The notes under the pieces: model-generated
What the model was told of the DNA's origin: nothing
Seen by the model: only the letters and a program-made list of their open reading frames with translations
Database searches by the model: none
Position numbers and translations under genes: made by a program
NCBI GenBank assembly: GCA_016786745.1
Contig: JAEUVS010000072.1
Span: 1 to 50,196 of the forward strand
Direction of reading: 5' to 3'
Origin: Chitinophagaceae bacterium
GTDB lineage: Bacteria; Bacteroidota; Bacteroidia; Chitinophagales; Chitinophagaceae
Length of the DNA stretch: 50,196 nt
Shown here: piece by piece, positions 35,055 through 43,945 of the stretch
Position numbering within the stretch: the stretch's first letter is position 1
How the letters are laid out: each line of letters opens with the position of its first letter

Positions 35055-35614
35055 ATAGCAGATGCCTCCAGGTCTTTAATGTGTTTTTGCAATAACACCC
35101 GTGCTCTTGAAAGGTTCGATTTTGATGTACCCACCGAAATATCCAGCAACCCGGCCACTTCGTGATGTGAAAGCCCATCAATCACCACCATATTGAACAC
35201 CGCCCTGTAAGCAGGAGGCAATTGTTTAACCAGAGATACAAGTTCCTTATATAAAAGAGCCTGGTCGGGTGAAAGGGTTTTGTCGGCAGTTTCCCATATG
35301 TGTTCCGGAATTCCACCGATTTCAACAAGCATGCTTGTTCTCCTCAACTCATCTATCGCCACGTTAATCATGATTTTCTTCATCCAACCCATGAACCTTT
35401 GTTCCAGGTGTTCATAGTCGTCCGTAACAAACCTGTCTATATTTCTGAATAACTTGACAAATCCGTCGTTCACTGCATCCACAGCCTTTTCATACCTGTA
35501 AACATATCTGAACACGATTTTCAGGGCATAACCATAGTATCGCTCGTACAACACTTTCTGTGAAGCGCTATGGTTTTTAGAACAGGCCTCAATAATTTCC
35601 CGCAGGTTATCCAA
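35051..35614 (-). CDS. ECF-type RNA polymerase sigma factor
   Basis: This 187-residue sigma-70-family protein has only regions 2 and 4. Region 2 reads 'YYGYALKIVFRYVYRYEKAV' and 'DAVNDGFVKLF'; the usual aromatic -10-reading helix 'WMKKIMINVAIDELRR' follows. Region 4 is 'LPPAYRAVFNMVVIDGLSHH' with the DNA-reading helix 'LLDISVGTSKSNLSRARVLL'. It sits upstream of, and overlapping by 4 bases, the anchored barrel protein, which probably controls it. The target promoters are unknown. Confidence 0.92.
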   Translation of the reverse strand: MDNLREIIEACSKNHSASQKVLYERYYGYALKIVFRYVYRYEKAVDAVNDGFVKLFRNIDRFVTDDYEHLEQRFMGWMKKIMINVAIDELRRTSMLVEIGGIPEHIWETADKTLSPDQALLYKELVSLVKQLPPAYRAVFNMVVIDGLSHHEVAGLLDISVGTSKSNLSRARVLLQKHIKDLEASAI

Positions 35615-35706
35615 ACAATCAGTATTTGATCCTTATAAATTACTCAATTATTCGCTAAAAGTTGTGTAAGGATATACGGGATGGATAATGAGGAGGTTGC
35701 GTGTTT

Positions 35707-37479
35707 TTACATTCTTTCAGGTACTCCTATTCCCAAAAGACCCATACTACTTCTTATCACATTGGCAACAAATTGCGAAAGCTGTAAACGAAGCTCCTTT
35801 TTCTCCTGTGTTTCAGCAGTCAGCACGCGCTGTTCGGTAAGGAAGGAATTGAACGACTGCGCCAGCCTGAAGATATAATTAGCAATAACCGAAGGATTCA
35901 TTTCACCGGCCGCCTCCGCGATCACGGCGGGGTATTTTTCAACATCGATAATCAATTTTTTCTCCACAGGAAGCAAACTGTCGCCGCGGTTACCGAACGA
36001 AGGTTTCTCTTTTCGCAGGATCGATTTTGTACGTGCGTACGTGTATTGAATAAATGGCCCGGTAAAACCATGAAAATCTATTGACTCCTCGGGATTAAAT
36101 ATCATTCGCTTTTTGGGATCAACTCTTAAAAGGTAGAATTTCAAAGCGCCCAGTCCTATGGTCGCATATAATTGCTTCAGCTCTTCATCGGTGAAATCAT
36201 TCACCTTCCCCAATTCACGGGTGTGCCTTTCCGATATCGCCTCCATCTCATCAACAATATCATCGGCATCCACAACTGTGCCTTCGCGAGTTTTCATTCT
36301 GCCGGTTGGAAGCTCAACCATACCATAACTAAGATGATGTATCCCGTCGGCGCCTTCAATACCTAATTTCTGCGCGATTAATTTGAGCACCTTGAAATGA
36401 TAGTCCTGCTCATTGCCCACAACATATATACTCAGTTCCGATCCGAATTCTTTCTGCTTTAACTCTACAAGACCGATATCCTGTGTAATGTAAACAGCGG
36501 TGCCATCTTTTCTCTGTACAATTTTTTCGTCGAGGCCGTCGGCAGTGAGATCTATCCAAACGCTTCCATCTTCTTTTTTATAAAAAACATTTTTGCGCAA
36601 CCCTTCTTCAATCATTTGCTTTCCCAGCAAATACACGCTGCTCTCGTAATATGTTTTGTCGAAGTCGCTGCCAATGCGCCTGTATGTTTCTTCGAAACCG
36701 GAGTACACCCATTCATTCATTTTTTTCCAGAGATGAATTACCTCCGGTTTTTCCGCTTCCCAGTCAACAAGCATCTGCTGTGCTTCTTTCATAATGGGCG
36801 CTTCTTTTTCCGCTTCTTCCTTTGTTAACCCTTTTTCTAGAAGTTCCTGTACCTGTTTTTTATGTTCCTCGCCGAATTTCACATAGTAGTCGCCAACAAG
36901 ATGATCTCCTTTGATATGTGTAGACTCAGGAGTTGCGCCATTTCCAAATTTTTTCCAAGCCACCATGCTTTTGCAGATGTGAATGCCACGATCGTTCGCG
37001 ATGGCAGTTTTTTTCACATCGTATCCGCTCGCACGAAAAATTTCTGATATACTCCAGCCAAGAAAATTATTTCTGAGGTGCCCGAGATGCAATGGCTTAT
37101 TAGTGTTGGGAGAGGAGTATTCTACCATTACTTTTTTGCCGTTTTCCGGTTGGGTCCCGTATTCTTCCTTCGAAAAATTCAGCGACAGAAACTGCAGGCA
37201 ATGTTCATCCGAAACAGTGAGATTCAGGAATCCCTTAATCACATTGTATTTTGAAACGATGCCCGGGTGATTTGCGATCATGAGATCCCCGAGTTCTTTA
37301 CCAACCGCGTCGGGTGATTTTCGAGCCTGTTTTGCGAAGCCAAAAAGTAAAATTGTATAATCTCCCTCGAATTCCGGCTTGGTTTCTGTTACCTGTATTT
37401 CACCTGGTTTAATTTCAGTACCTGTTAACTTCGCCAGTTCCTGTGATGCTGCGTCTTGTATGAGGAAAACTATTCCCAT
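35707..37479 (-). CDS. argS: Arginyl-tRNA synthetase
   Basis: This 590-residue class I synthetase charges tRNA-Arg. The HIGH-type motif is 'KPLHLGHLRNNFLG'. Other landmarks are 'TAVYITQDIGLVE', 'DYHFKVLKLIAQKLG' and 'GRMKTREGTVVD', which stands in place of KMSKS as in most ArgRS. The anticodon-binding domain ends 'LLGIGVPERM'. The ATG at 37479 fits, although the N-terminal Add-1 domain starts directly with a hydrophobic stretch. A TACTTTTG box lies 18 bases upstream. The gene is alone on its strand. Confidence 0.96.
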   Translation of the reverse strand: MGIVFLIQDAASQELAKLTGTEIKPGEIQVTETKPEFEGDYTILLFGFAKQARKSPDAVGKELGDLMIANHPGIVSKYNVIKGFLNLTVSDEHCLQFLSLNFSKEEYGTQPENGKKVMVEYSSPNTNKPLHLGHLRNNFLGWSISEIFRASGYDVKKTAIANDRGIHICKSMVAWKKFGNGATPESTHIKGDHLVGDYYVKFGEEHKKQVQELLEKGLTKEEAEKEAPIMKEAQQMLVDWEAEKPEVIHLWKKMNEWVYSGFEETYRRIGSDFDKTYYESSVYLLGKQMIEEGLRKNVFYKKEDGSVWIDLTADGLDEKIVQRKDGTAVYITQDIGLVELKQKEFGSELSIYVVGNEQDYHFKVLKLIAQKLGIEGADGIHHLSYGMVELPTGRMKTREGTVVDADDIVDEMEAISERHTRELGKVNDFTDEELKQLYATIGLGALKFYLLRVDPKKRMIFNPEESIDFHGFTGPFIQYTYARTKSILRKEKPSFGNRGDSLLPVEKKLIIDVEKYPAVIAEAAGEMNPSVIANYIFRLAQSFNSFLTEQRVLTAETQEKKELRLQLSQFVANVIRSSMGLLGIGVPERM

Positions 37480-37496
37480 GGCTTTTTTTGAGACGG

Positions 37497-37504
37497 CAAA
37501 AGTA
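37497..37504 (-). promoter_or_regulatory. Promoter box for argS
   Basis: The minus strand reads TACTTTTG, an exact TAnnTTTG match, 18 bases before the argS ATG. Confidence 0.6.
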
Positions 37505-37522
37505 GCACCAATGGCACAAATG

Positions 37523-37550
37523 AAAAAGCTGCGCAGACTATACGCAGCTT
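37523..37550 (-). terminator. Orphan hairpin with T tract upstream of argS
   Basis: The 8-bp perfect stem AAGCTGCG/CGCAGCTT (37526-37550) is followed on the minus strand by a T run. It lies upstream of the argS promoter, where no minus-strand gene precedes it. Confidence 0.45.
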
Positions 37551-37651
37551 CTTACAGGTCAAGGGGGTAATAGGAAACAAATATGTGGTAAATACATTGA
37601 TAATTAGCCGGGCTTACGATTTTATTGACTAGAATCATGGGACTGTATTCC

Positions 37652-37659
37652 TAAATTTG
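37652..37659 (+). promoter_or_regulatory. Promoter box for gtrA
   Basis: TAAATTTG is an exact TAnnTTTG match that ends 5 bases before the gtrA ATG, so the mRNA should be leaderless or nearly so. Confidence 0.6.
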
Positions 37660-37664
37660 CGGCC

Positions 37665-38156
37665 ATGCTGAAAGGATGGATAATCGAGTTTATTGACTTT
37701 TTCTACCACCCGTTCCGAAAATTGATGCCCATCCAAACGTTCAGGTATGCAGCGTGCGGCGGAGGAAACACCCTGCTCGATATATTCCTTTACTTTCTCT
37801 CGTACAATTTTATTCTTAAGAAACAGGTGCTTTTTACGCCGGCCGGGGCCATCAGTCCGCACATAGCCGCATTCCTGATATCGTTCTCCATATCTTTTCC
37901 CACGGGTTACCTTTTGAACCGGTACATCGTTTTTCCGGGTTCTATCCTGCGCGGCAGGGTCCAACTGTTCCGGTACTTCCTGCTCGTTGTGCTTTGTGTG
38001 TTCCTGAACTATATTTTTATCAAGCTGTTTGTTGAGCACCTGCATATCTACCCTACCATTTCCAAGATTCTGACCACGGTGATAGTGGTTTCTTTCAGCT
38101 ACCTGACACAGAAAAACTTTACCTTCAAAACAGACAGCAGTTTGCCCGAGGGCTGA
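37665..38156 (+). CDS. GtrA family membrane protein
   Basis: This 163-residue protein has four membrane segments (about residues 23-45, 60-84, 98-120, 126-146). The GtrA signature is seen in 'FRYAACGGGNTLLDIFLYF' and 'FPTGYLLNRYIVF'. GtrA-like proteins help move bactoprenol-linked sugars across the inner membrane for decoration of envelope glycans. The sugar and the partner transferase are not here. The end 'VVSFSYLTQKNFTFK' is typical. The first 20 residues (MLKGWIIEFIDFFYHPFRKL) look family-like, supporting the ATG at 37665. Confidence 0.9.
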   Translation: MLKGWIIEFIDFFYHPFRKLMPIQTFRYAACGGGNTLLDIFLYFLSYNFILKKQVLFTPAGAISPHIAAFLISFSISFPTGYLLNRYIVFPGSILRGRVQLFRYFLLVVLCVFLNYIFIKLFVEHLHIYPTISKILTTVIVVSFSYLTQKNFTFKTDSSLPEG

Positions 38157-38223
38157 CAATTTTTCATTAATTCAGGGGCGGCATAATCATTGATAATCAC
38201 TCTTGAATATTAAAAAGAACAAC

Positions 38224-40125
38224 ATGGGAAAAATAATAGGAATTGACCTGGGAACCACTAACAGCTGCGTTGCGGTTCTTGAAGGAAATGAACCTGTGGT
38301 TATACCAAATGAAGAAGGCCGCCGTACGACGCCTTCCGTAGTTGCTTTCCTTAAAAACGGAGAAAGAAAAGTAGGTGATCCGGCTAAACGGCAGGCAATC
38401 ACCAACCCTCATAACACCATATCCTCGGTAAAACGCTTTATGGGCCGCCGGTACGACGAGGTTACCGAAGAGATGACACACATCAGCTATAAAGTGGTGA
38501 AAGGTGACAATAATACCGTACGTATTGACATAGAGGGACGCCCCTATACTCCCCAGGAAATATCGGCCATGATCCTTCAGAAGATGAAGAAAACGGCCGA
38601 AGATTACCTCGGCCAGGAGGTGAAGGAAGCTGTAATTACAGTACCGGCCTACTTTAACGACGCACAGCGCCAGGCTACCAAAGAAGCGGGCGAAATCGCC
38701 GGCCTTACCGTTCGCCGCATAGTGAACGAGCCTACGGCCGCTGCCCTCGCGTATGGTCTCGATAAAAAGGCGCACGACATGAAGATTGCCGTGTTCGACC
38801 TCGGTGGAGGTACGTTCGATATTTCGATCCTCGAACTTGGTGAAGGTGTATTCGAAGTAAAAAGCACCAACGGTGATACCCACCTGGGTGGTGACGACTT
38901 CGATAAAGTGATTATGGACTGGCTTGCAGGCGAGTTTAAAAATGATGAAGCAGTAGACCTCAGAAAAGATCCGATGGCTTTACAGCGTCTGAAAGAGGCC
39001 GCAGAAAAAGCAAAGATCGAGTTGTCGTCTTCAAGCGAAACTGAAATCAACCTTCCTTACATAACAGCGGTTGACGGAGTGCCCAAACACCTCGTTAAAA
39101 AGCTGACCCGCGCTAAATTCGAACAGCTTGCAGACTCATTGTTCGAAAGGTGCTTGAAACCCTGCGAACAGGCTCTTAAAGATGCCGGCATCAAAGGGTC
39201 GGAAATAAATGAAGTGATCCTGGTAGGGGGTAGTACACGTATCCCGAAAGTGCAGGAGATTGTTGAGAAATTCTTTGGACGCAAGCCCAGCAAGGGAGTG
39301 AACCCCGACGAAGTGGTTGCAGTAGGCGCCGCTATCCAGGGAGCAGTATTGACGGGTGAAGTGAAAGACGTACTTCTTCTTGACGTTACACCGCTCTCAC
39401 TTGGTATCGAAACAATGGGTGGGGTGATGACGAGACTGATAGATTCAAATACCACCATCCCGACCAAGAAATCGGAAGTTTTCTCTACGGCGAGCGATAG
39501 TCAGCCGGGTGTGCAGATTCACGTGCTGCAGGGCGAAAGGCCAATGGCATCACAGAACAAGAGCCTCGGCATGTTCAACCTCGACGGTATTCCGCCGGCC
39601 CCGAGAGGCGTACCCCAGATTGAAGTAACCTTCGATATTGATGCTAACGGTATCCTGCATGTAACGGCAAAGGATAAAGGAACGGGCAAGGAACAAAAGA
39701 TCAGGATTGAAGCCGGTAGCGGTTTGACTAAAGAAGAAATTGAAAAGATGAAGGCCGAAGCGAAGGCTAATGAGTCTTCCGATAAACTGGCGAAAGAAAA
39801 AGTTGAAAAGATTAACCAGGCCGACAGCCTCATATTCCAGACCGAAAAACAGCTGAAGGAATTTGGAGATAAAATACCTGCCGATAAGAAAGCGACCATC
39901 GAAACAGCGCTCAACAAGCTGAAAGATGCTCATAAGTCGCAGGAAGTAGCAGCGATTGATGCAGCGGTTAACGAGATGAACACCGCGTGGACCGCGGCCT
40001 CAGAAGAGATTTACAAGGCTCAGCAGGGCGGTGGCCAGCAAAGTACAGCAGATGCCGGTCCGCAGCAGAATAGCGGTGGTGGAAGTGAGAATGTGACCGA
40101 TGCCGAGTATGAAGAGGTGAAATAG
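38224..40125 (+). CDS. dnaK: Chaperone DnaK (Hsp70)
   Basis: This 633-residue ATP-driven chaperone starts [21 protein letters not shown] at the ATG at 38224; an ATG seven codons earlier adds residues unlike DnaK. The ATPase domain shows '[20 protein letters not shown]', '[14 protein letters not shown]' and '[14 protein letters not shown]'. The interdomain linker is '[16 protein letters not shown]'. The helical lid ends in a Gly/Gln-rich tail finishing '[10 protein letters not shown]'. No grpE or dnaJ is adjacent, and no CIRCE repeat was seen in the 67-base upstream gap. It is followed by a heptamer repeat, a REP-like unit and a terminator. Confidence 0.98.
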   Translation: MGKIIGIDLGTTNSCVAVLEGNEPVVIPNEEGRRTTPSVVAFLKNGERKVGDPAKRQAITNPHNTISSVKRFMGRRYDEVTEEMTHISYKVVKGDNNTVRIDIEGRPYTPQEISAMILQKMKKTAEDYLGQEVKEAVITVPAYFNDAQRQATKEAGEIAGLTVRRIVNEPTAAALAYGLDKKAHDMKIAVFDLGGGTFDISILELGEGVFEVKSTNGDTHLGGDDFDKVIMDWLAGEFKNDEAVDLRKDPMALQRLKEAAEKAKIELSSSSETEINLPYITAVDGVPKHLVKKLTRAKFEQLADSLFERCLKPCEQALKDAGIKGSEINEVILVGGSTRIPKVQEIVEKFFGRKPSKGVNPDEVVAVGAAIQGAVLTGEVKDVLLLDVTPLSLGIETMGGVMTRLIDSNTTIPTKKSEVFSTASDSQPGVQIHVLQGERPMASQNKSLGMFNLDGIPPAPRGVPQIEVTFDIDANGILHVTAKDKGTGKEQKIRIEAGSGLTKEEIEKMKAEAKANESSDKLAKEKVEKINQADSLIFQTEKQLKEFGDKIPADKKATIETALNKLKDAHKSQEVAAIDAAVNEMNTAWTAASEEIYKAQQGGGQQSTADAGPQQNSGGGSENVTDAEYEEVK

Positions 40126-40139
40126 CGTGAGTCGTGAGG
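40126..40139 (+). repeat. CGTGANN heptamer pair after dnaK
   Basis: Two consecutive units, CGTGAGT and CGTGAGG, begin directly after the dnaK stop codon. They are the same heptamer as at 5751 and 47401. Confidence 0.55.
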
Positions 40140-40150
40140 TTAACCGGCCT

Positions 40151-40192
40151 GTCATCCCGAACCGAGCGCCGCAGGCGCGAGTGTGAGGGATC
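40151..40192 (+). repeat. REP-like single long unit, copy 3
   Basis: One long unit (GTCATCCCGAACC ... GTGTGAGGGATC) has the inner stem GCGCC/GGCGC. The short partner unit seen in copies 1 and 2 is missing. It lies between dnaK and its terminator. Confidence 0.8.
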
Positions 40193-40231
40193 AGCAGAGA
40201 AGGTTTCCAGCAAAAATAATTGAACATAACC

Positions 40232-40259
40232 CCCTGTTTCTTAGTAAACAGGGTTTTTT
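40232..40259 (+). terminator. Intrinsic terminator downstream of dnaK
   Basis: The 8-bp stem CCCTGTTT/AAACAGGG with a 6-base loop is followed by six T residues. It is 107 bases past the dnaK stop, after the repeat elements. Confidence 0.85.
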
Positions 40260-40297
40260 ATTGGCATGAATTTTATATCTTTTAACAAAACGAACTT

Positions 40298-40786
40298 ATG
40301 GCCAAAACCTACATTTTAAGGATCTTAATGAGAACCTCTCTACTGGCATTAGCCCTCATGATCGTCGGATTTCCTTCATCCGCTACACTTGAACCATCAC
40401 CCATACCTTCTCCTGCTAAAACAGAAAACACCGCCGAAGCACCTTTAAAGAATTTTACCGTGCAGGATTTTCTTGCGTTAACACCAAAAAAATACAAAGA
40501 GATTACCGGGCAGAAACTTTCCCTGACCCAGAAAATATCCCTGAAGATTGCGCAGAAAAAAATGAAAAGAGCGATTAAAAACAACGAGAACATCCATACC
40601 ACCGCTGCGGTGGCAGATGCATTCGATACATCGGACTTTAACATCGGTGGATTTATTCTCGGTCTTTTGCTTCCTGTTGTCGGTGTGTTGATTGCATACC
40701 TGATTGGCGATACAACAGTGATTAAATGGGCATGGGTAGGATTCGGAGTGTTCTTCGTGATCTTCCTGCTGGCCGTCTTGCTCTAA
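40298..40786 (+). CDS. Small exported membrane protein of unknown function
   Basis: This 162-residue protein has an N-terminal hydrophobic signal or anchor (about residues 12-30). A polar, Lys-rich middle follows ('LALTPKKYKEITGQKLSLTQ', 'KISLKIAQKKMKRAIKNNE'). Two C-terminal membrane helices start at 'FNIGGFILGLLLPVVGVLIAYL' and run to the end. The arrangement recurs in short Bacteroidota membrane proteins with no assigned role. A promoter-like TATCTTTT lies at 40272-40279. The stop overlaps the convergent lysC stop by 4 bases. Confidence 0.75.
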   Translation: MAKTYILRILMRTSLLALALMIVGFPSSATLEPSPIPSPAKTENTAEAPLKNFTVQDFLALTPKKYKEITGQKLSLTQKISLKIAQKKMKRAIKNNENIHTTAAVADAFDTSDFNIGGFILGLLLPVVGVLIAYLIGDTTVIKWAWVGFGVFFVIFLLAVLL

Positions 40787-42048
40787 TCGTGTAATACCAC
40801 CTGTACAGTTTCGGGCGACTGCTGGCGGAGCCTGATGCGCTTTCCCTTTGAAAGCTGCTGCAGCAACTCTTCGCGGTAATGCCGGATAGTTAGTAACGAT
40901 AAATTTTTCTCGACCTGTACGTCGAATTGTTGCGAAGCGGACAAAGCGAGTTTTTCGAGCTTGTCCGCTTTGTCGTCTATGCATATGTCGATTCTTACAG
41001 CGCCTGTTTGCAACAGGTTAGCCTGTATATGCAGGTCGGCGAGAAGGTTATATAGTTGCGCGAGGGGTTTTTCTCCGGCGAACGAGAAGTCTTTCGTGTG
41101 CAGGTGAACAAGGGCCTGGTTTTGTTTTACAACAATGATCGGAGGAAGGTCATGTATGGAGGCGTCGTTGATTACCGTGCCAGGAAGATTTTTGTCGAGG
41201 AAGCATTTTACATACAGCGGAATGTTTTTATTCTGCAGCGGTTTGATGGTTTTGGGATGAATAACCTGCGCTCCGTAGTAGGCCATCTCGATTACTTCTT
41301 CATAATTCAATTCTTTGATGAATACCGCGTCTGGAAAATGCCGCGGGTCTGCATTCATTACTCCCTCAACATCTTTCCATATCGTTAAACCGGAGCCGTT
41401 AAGCAGGTTAGCGAAAACTGCGGCAGTATAGTCACTTCCTTCGCGGCCGAGCGTGGTGCTCTCGTTCTCATCTGTTGATCCGATAAAACCCTGCGTAACG
41501 ACTATGTTCATCGAATTGAAAAGAGGCATAATAATCTCTGACACTTTTTGCTGTGCATAGTTGAAGTCGATCGCGGCATCACGGAAGTTATCGTCGGTCC
41601 GCAGAATATCACGGACATCGATCCATCTGTTAGGAATCCCGTTTTCGTTGAAGCAGGCGCTCATGATGAGCGTCGAGAGCAGTTCGCCCGCACACACAAT
41701 CTGATCGTAGTAGTAATCGTATTCTTTTACGGGTTTGTCGTGCAGCAGCCATTCCACTTCCGTAAAAATATCACGCAGGCCAGTGAGCGTTTCATTGTAT
41801 GAATTCGGTAGAAGACGCCTGGCCGTATCGAGGTGTTGCTGCTTTATTTCTTCAAACAATTCAAGGGCCCTGGCGCTATTGTTTTGAAAAAATGCTTCGG
41901 CTACTTTTTCAAGGGCATTCGTGGTTTTTCCCATTGCCGAGATCACTACGAGGATTTTTTCGCCCGAAAAACTTTTCAGGATATCGTTAACCTTACTAAT
42001 CCTTTCTATCGTACTTACGCTGGCTCCTCCGAATTTGAATACTTTCAT
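40783..42048 (-). CDS. lysC: Aspartate kinase (monofunctional)
   Basis: This 421-residue enzyme phosphorylates aspartate at the head of the lysine/threonine/methionine pathway. The N-terminus 'MKVFKFGGASVSTIERISKV' has KFGGAS in place of the more common KFGGTS. Kinase-domain landmarks are 'GFIGSTDENESTTLGREGSD' and 'DVEGVMNADPRHFPDA'. The last ~130 residues form the ACT regulatory region, which implies end-product control. No homoserine dehydrogenase domain follows, so it is monofunctional. It is transcribed divergently from fbp. Confidence 0.95.
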   Translation of the reverse strand: MKVFKFGGASVSTIERISKVNDILKSFSGEKILVVISAMGKTTNALEKVAEAFFQNNSARALELFEEIKQQHLDTARRLLPNSYNETLTGLRDIFTEVEWLLHDKPVKEYDYYYDQIVCAGELLSTLIMSACFNENGIPNRWIDVRDILRTDDNFRDAAIDFNYAQQKVSEIIMPLFNSMNIVVTQGFIGSTDENESTTLGREGSDYTAAVFANLLNGSGLTIWKDVEGVMNADPRHFPDAVFIKELNYEEVIEMAYYGAQVIHPKTIKPLQNKNIPLYVKCFLDKNLPGTVINDASIHDLPPIIVVKQNQALVHLHTKDFSFAGEKPLAQLYNLLADLHIQANLLQTGAVRIDICIDDKADKLEKLALSASQQFDVQVEKNLSLLTIRHYREELLQQLSKGKRIRLRQQSPETVQVVLHD

Positions 42049-42087
42049 CTAATGTTTTTAAGGGAAAACTGAAATTAATTAATCGCT

Positions 42088-42095
42088 TACATTTG
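42088..42095 (+). promoter_or_regulatory. Promoter box for fbp
   Basis: TACATTTG exactly matches TAnnTTTG, 31 bases before the fbp ATG. Confidence 0.6.
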
Positions 42096-42126
42096 TCGCC
42101 ACTTATTCGACTACAAAATTTACCTC

Positions 42127-43164
42127 ATGACCACTATCAGCCGCAAGGTATTTACCCTTGATGAATTCACGATACAGCAATTAAGAATGTTTCCGCACGC
42201 CACCGGTGAATTGAGTGGCCTGCTGCGCGACATAGGCCTTGCGGCGAAACGGGTGAACGTGGAAGTGAATAAGGCCGGCCTTGTAGACATACTTGGCGAT
42301 GCGGGTTCAACCAATGTGCAGGGTGAGGATGTAAAGAAACTGGATGTTTTTGCCAACAATCATATCATGGGTGCGCTGCGGCATGGTATCAGCTGCGCCG
42401 GCGTGGCCAGTGAAGAAATGGATAGCTTCATTGCGTTCGACGACGATGTGAGCCGGCAATCGAAATATGTGTGCCTCTTCGATCCGCTTGACGGCAGCTC
42501 GAATATTGATGTAAACGTTTCCATAGGCACAATTTTCAGCGTGTACAGGCGCGCGACGGCAAAAGGCACGATTGCCGATGAAAGCGATTTTTTGCAGCCT
42601 GGGGTAAAGCAGGTGGCTGCGGGCTATATTGTATATGGTTCTTCAACCATGCTTGTATACGCCACGAGGAGAGGAGTGAACGGTTTTACGCTCGATCCTT
42701 CGATCGGAGAATTTTGCCTTAGCCATCCCGATATGAAATGTCCTGCGTCGGGACAAATATATTCGATAAATTACGGCAATCTTAACATTTACCCGGACGG
42801 TGTAAAGAGATATATCAAACATTGTGAGGATAAAAGCGCTTCTAACGGTGGCACATATACGCAGCGCTACATAGGCAGCATGGTGGCCGATGTTCACCGC
42901 AATCTTATAAAAGGCGGTATATTCATGTATCCGGGAACAACGGCAAGGCCGGAAGGAAAATTACGATTGCAATATGAATGTAATCCCTTCGCGTTTATCA
43001 TCGAGGTAGCAGGGGGGAAGGCCACCGACGGTTCGCAGCGGATCCTGGATTTGATACCCCGGTCCCTGCACCAGCGTAGCCCGCTTTTTATCGGAAGCAA
43101 AACAATGATGGAGGAGTTGCTCAATTGTTTGAACACGAATGGCGGCCCGCCTCAGCGGGGGTAA
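42127..43164 (+). CDS. fbp: Fructose-1,6-bisphosphatase, class I
   Basis: This 345-residue gluconeogenic phosphatase converts fructose 1,6-bisphosphate to fructose 6-phosphate. The metal-binding '[20 protein letters not shown]' is diagnostic of class I. 'KYVCLF', '[19 protein letters not shown]' and '[20 protein letters not shown]' agree with the family. The length is normal. It lies upstream of an ABC ATPase gene starting 10 bases after its stop, suggesting a shared transcript, although a functional link is unclear. Confidence 0.97.
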   Translation: MTTISRKVFTLDEFTIQQLRMFPHATGELSGLLRDIGLAAKRVNVEVNKAGLVDILGDAGSTNVQGEDVKKLDVFANNHIMGALRHGISCAGVASEEMDSFIAFDDDVSRQSKYVCLFDPLDGSSNIDVNVSIGTIFSVYRRATAKGTIADESDFLQPGVKQVAAGYIVYGSSTMLVYATRRGVNGFTLDPSIGEFCLSHPDMKCPASGQIYSINYGNLNIYPDGVKRYIKHCEDKSASNGGTYTQRYIGSMVADVHRNLIKGGIFMYPGTTARPEGKLRLQYECNPFAFIIEVAGGKATDGSQRILDLIPRSLHQRSPLFIGSKTMMEELLNCLNTNGGPPQRG

Positions 43165-43174
43165 ATTTTTATTT

Positions 43175-43936
43175 ATGACGAACGACGTAATTATATGCGT
43201 AAAGAATCTTGTAAAAACATACGGAAACTTTACGGCGGTAAATGGAATCAGCTTTGATGTTCACAAGGGCGAAATTTTCGGACTGCTCGGGCAGAACGGC
43301 GCGGGTAAGTCGACCACGCTCGAGATTATTGAAACGCTTCGCGACAAAACATCCGGGGAAGTGACGGTGAATGGTTACAATCTCGACAACGAACCCGGGC
43401 AGATTAAAAAGATAATCGGTGTACAGTTGCAGACGTCCGGTTTTTATCCCAATCTCTATTTGGTTGAACTTATGCGGTTGTTTGCAGGATTGTATAACCG
43501 CGATGCCGACCCGATGCACCTTCTTAAACTTGTAAACCTCGAAGAGAAAGCAAAAAGCAAGTTTAAAGAATTGAGTGGCGGCCAAAAGCAACGCTTCTCA
43601 ATCGCCACGACACTGATTAACGATCCGTTGATTGTGTTCCTCGATGAACCGACTACCGGTCTTGATCCGCAGGCACGCCGGAATTTGTGGCAGCTGATAA
43701 GAGATGTGAGGGATAAGGGCACTACGGTAATTCTTACTACACATTACATGGATGAGGCCGAAGCACTGTGCGACCGGGTGGCGATCATGGACGCGGGCAA
43801 CATCATCGCGATGGATACACCCGACAGGTTAATTGACCGGCTTGTGGAAACAGGCTTCGAGCGACCGAAAGAAGTGAAGAAGGCGAATCTTGAAGATGTA
43901 TTCATCTATCTGACCGGGCATGAATTCAGCCAATAA
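43175..43936 (+). CDS. ABC transporter ATP-binding protein without adjacent permease
   Basis: This 253-residue nucleotide-binding subunit has Walker A 'GQNGAGKST' (about residues 39-47), the ABC signature 'LSGGQKQR' (133-140), Walker B 'LIVFLDEPTTGLDP' (152-165) and switch 'TTHYMDEAE'. The C-terminal tail 'KKANLEDVFIYLTGHEF' is typical of ABC-2-type exporters of the drug/DrrA group. The expected ABC-2 membrane gene is not downstream; the next gene is YfiT-like. The ATG at 43175 is chosen; earlier in-frame codons lie inside fbp. Confidence 0.92.
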   Translation: MTNDVIICVKNLVKTYGNFTAVNGISFDVHKGEIFGLLGQNGAGKSTTLEIIETLRDKTSGEVTVNGYNLDNEPGQIKKIIGVQLQTSGFYPNLYLVELMRLFAGLYNRDADPMHLLKLVNLEEKAKSKFKELSGGQKQRFSIATTLINDPLIVFLDEPTTGLDPQARRNLWQLIRDVRDKGTTVILTTHYMDEAEALCDRVAIMDAGNIIAMDTPDRLIDRLVETGFERPKEVKKANLEDVFIYLTGHEFSQ

Positions 43937-43945
43937 ACAACTAAT

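Noticed and set aside
37635..38159. A 174-codon minus-strand frame covering gtrA
   Set aside because: gtrA on the plus strand has four membrane helices and family motifs plus an exact promoter box. The antisense product is a Lys/Arg/Glu-rich shadow.
38157..38223. CIRCE operator upstream of dnaK
   Set aside because: The inverted repeat TTAGCACTC/GAGTGCTAA is absent from the short gap before dnaK.
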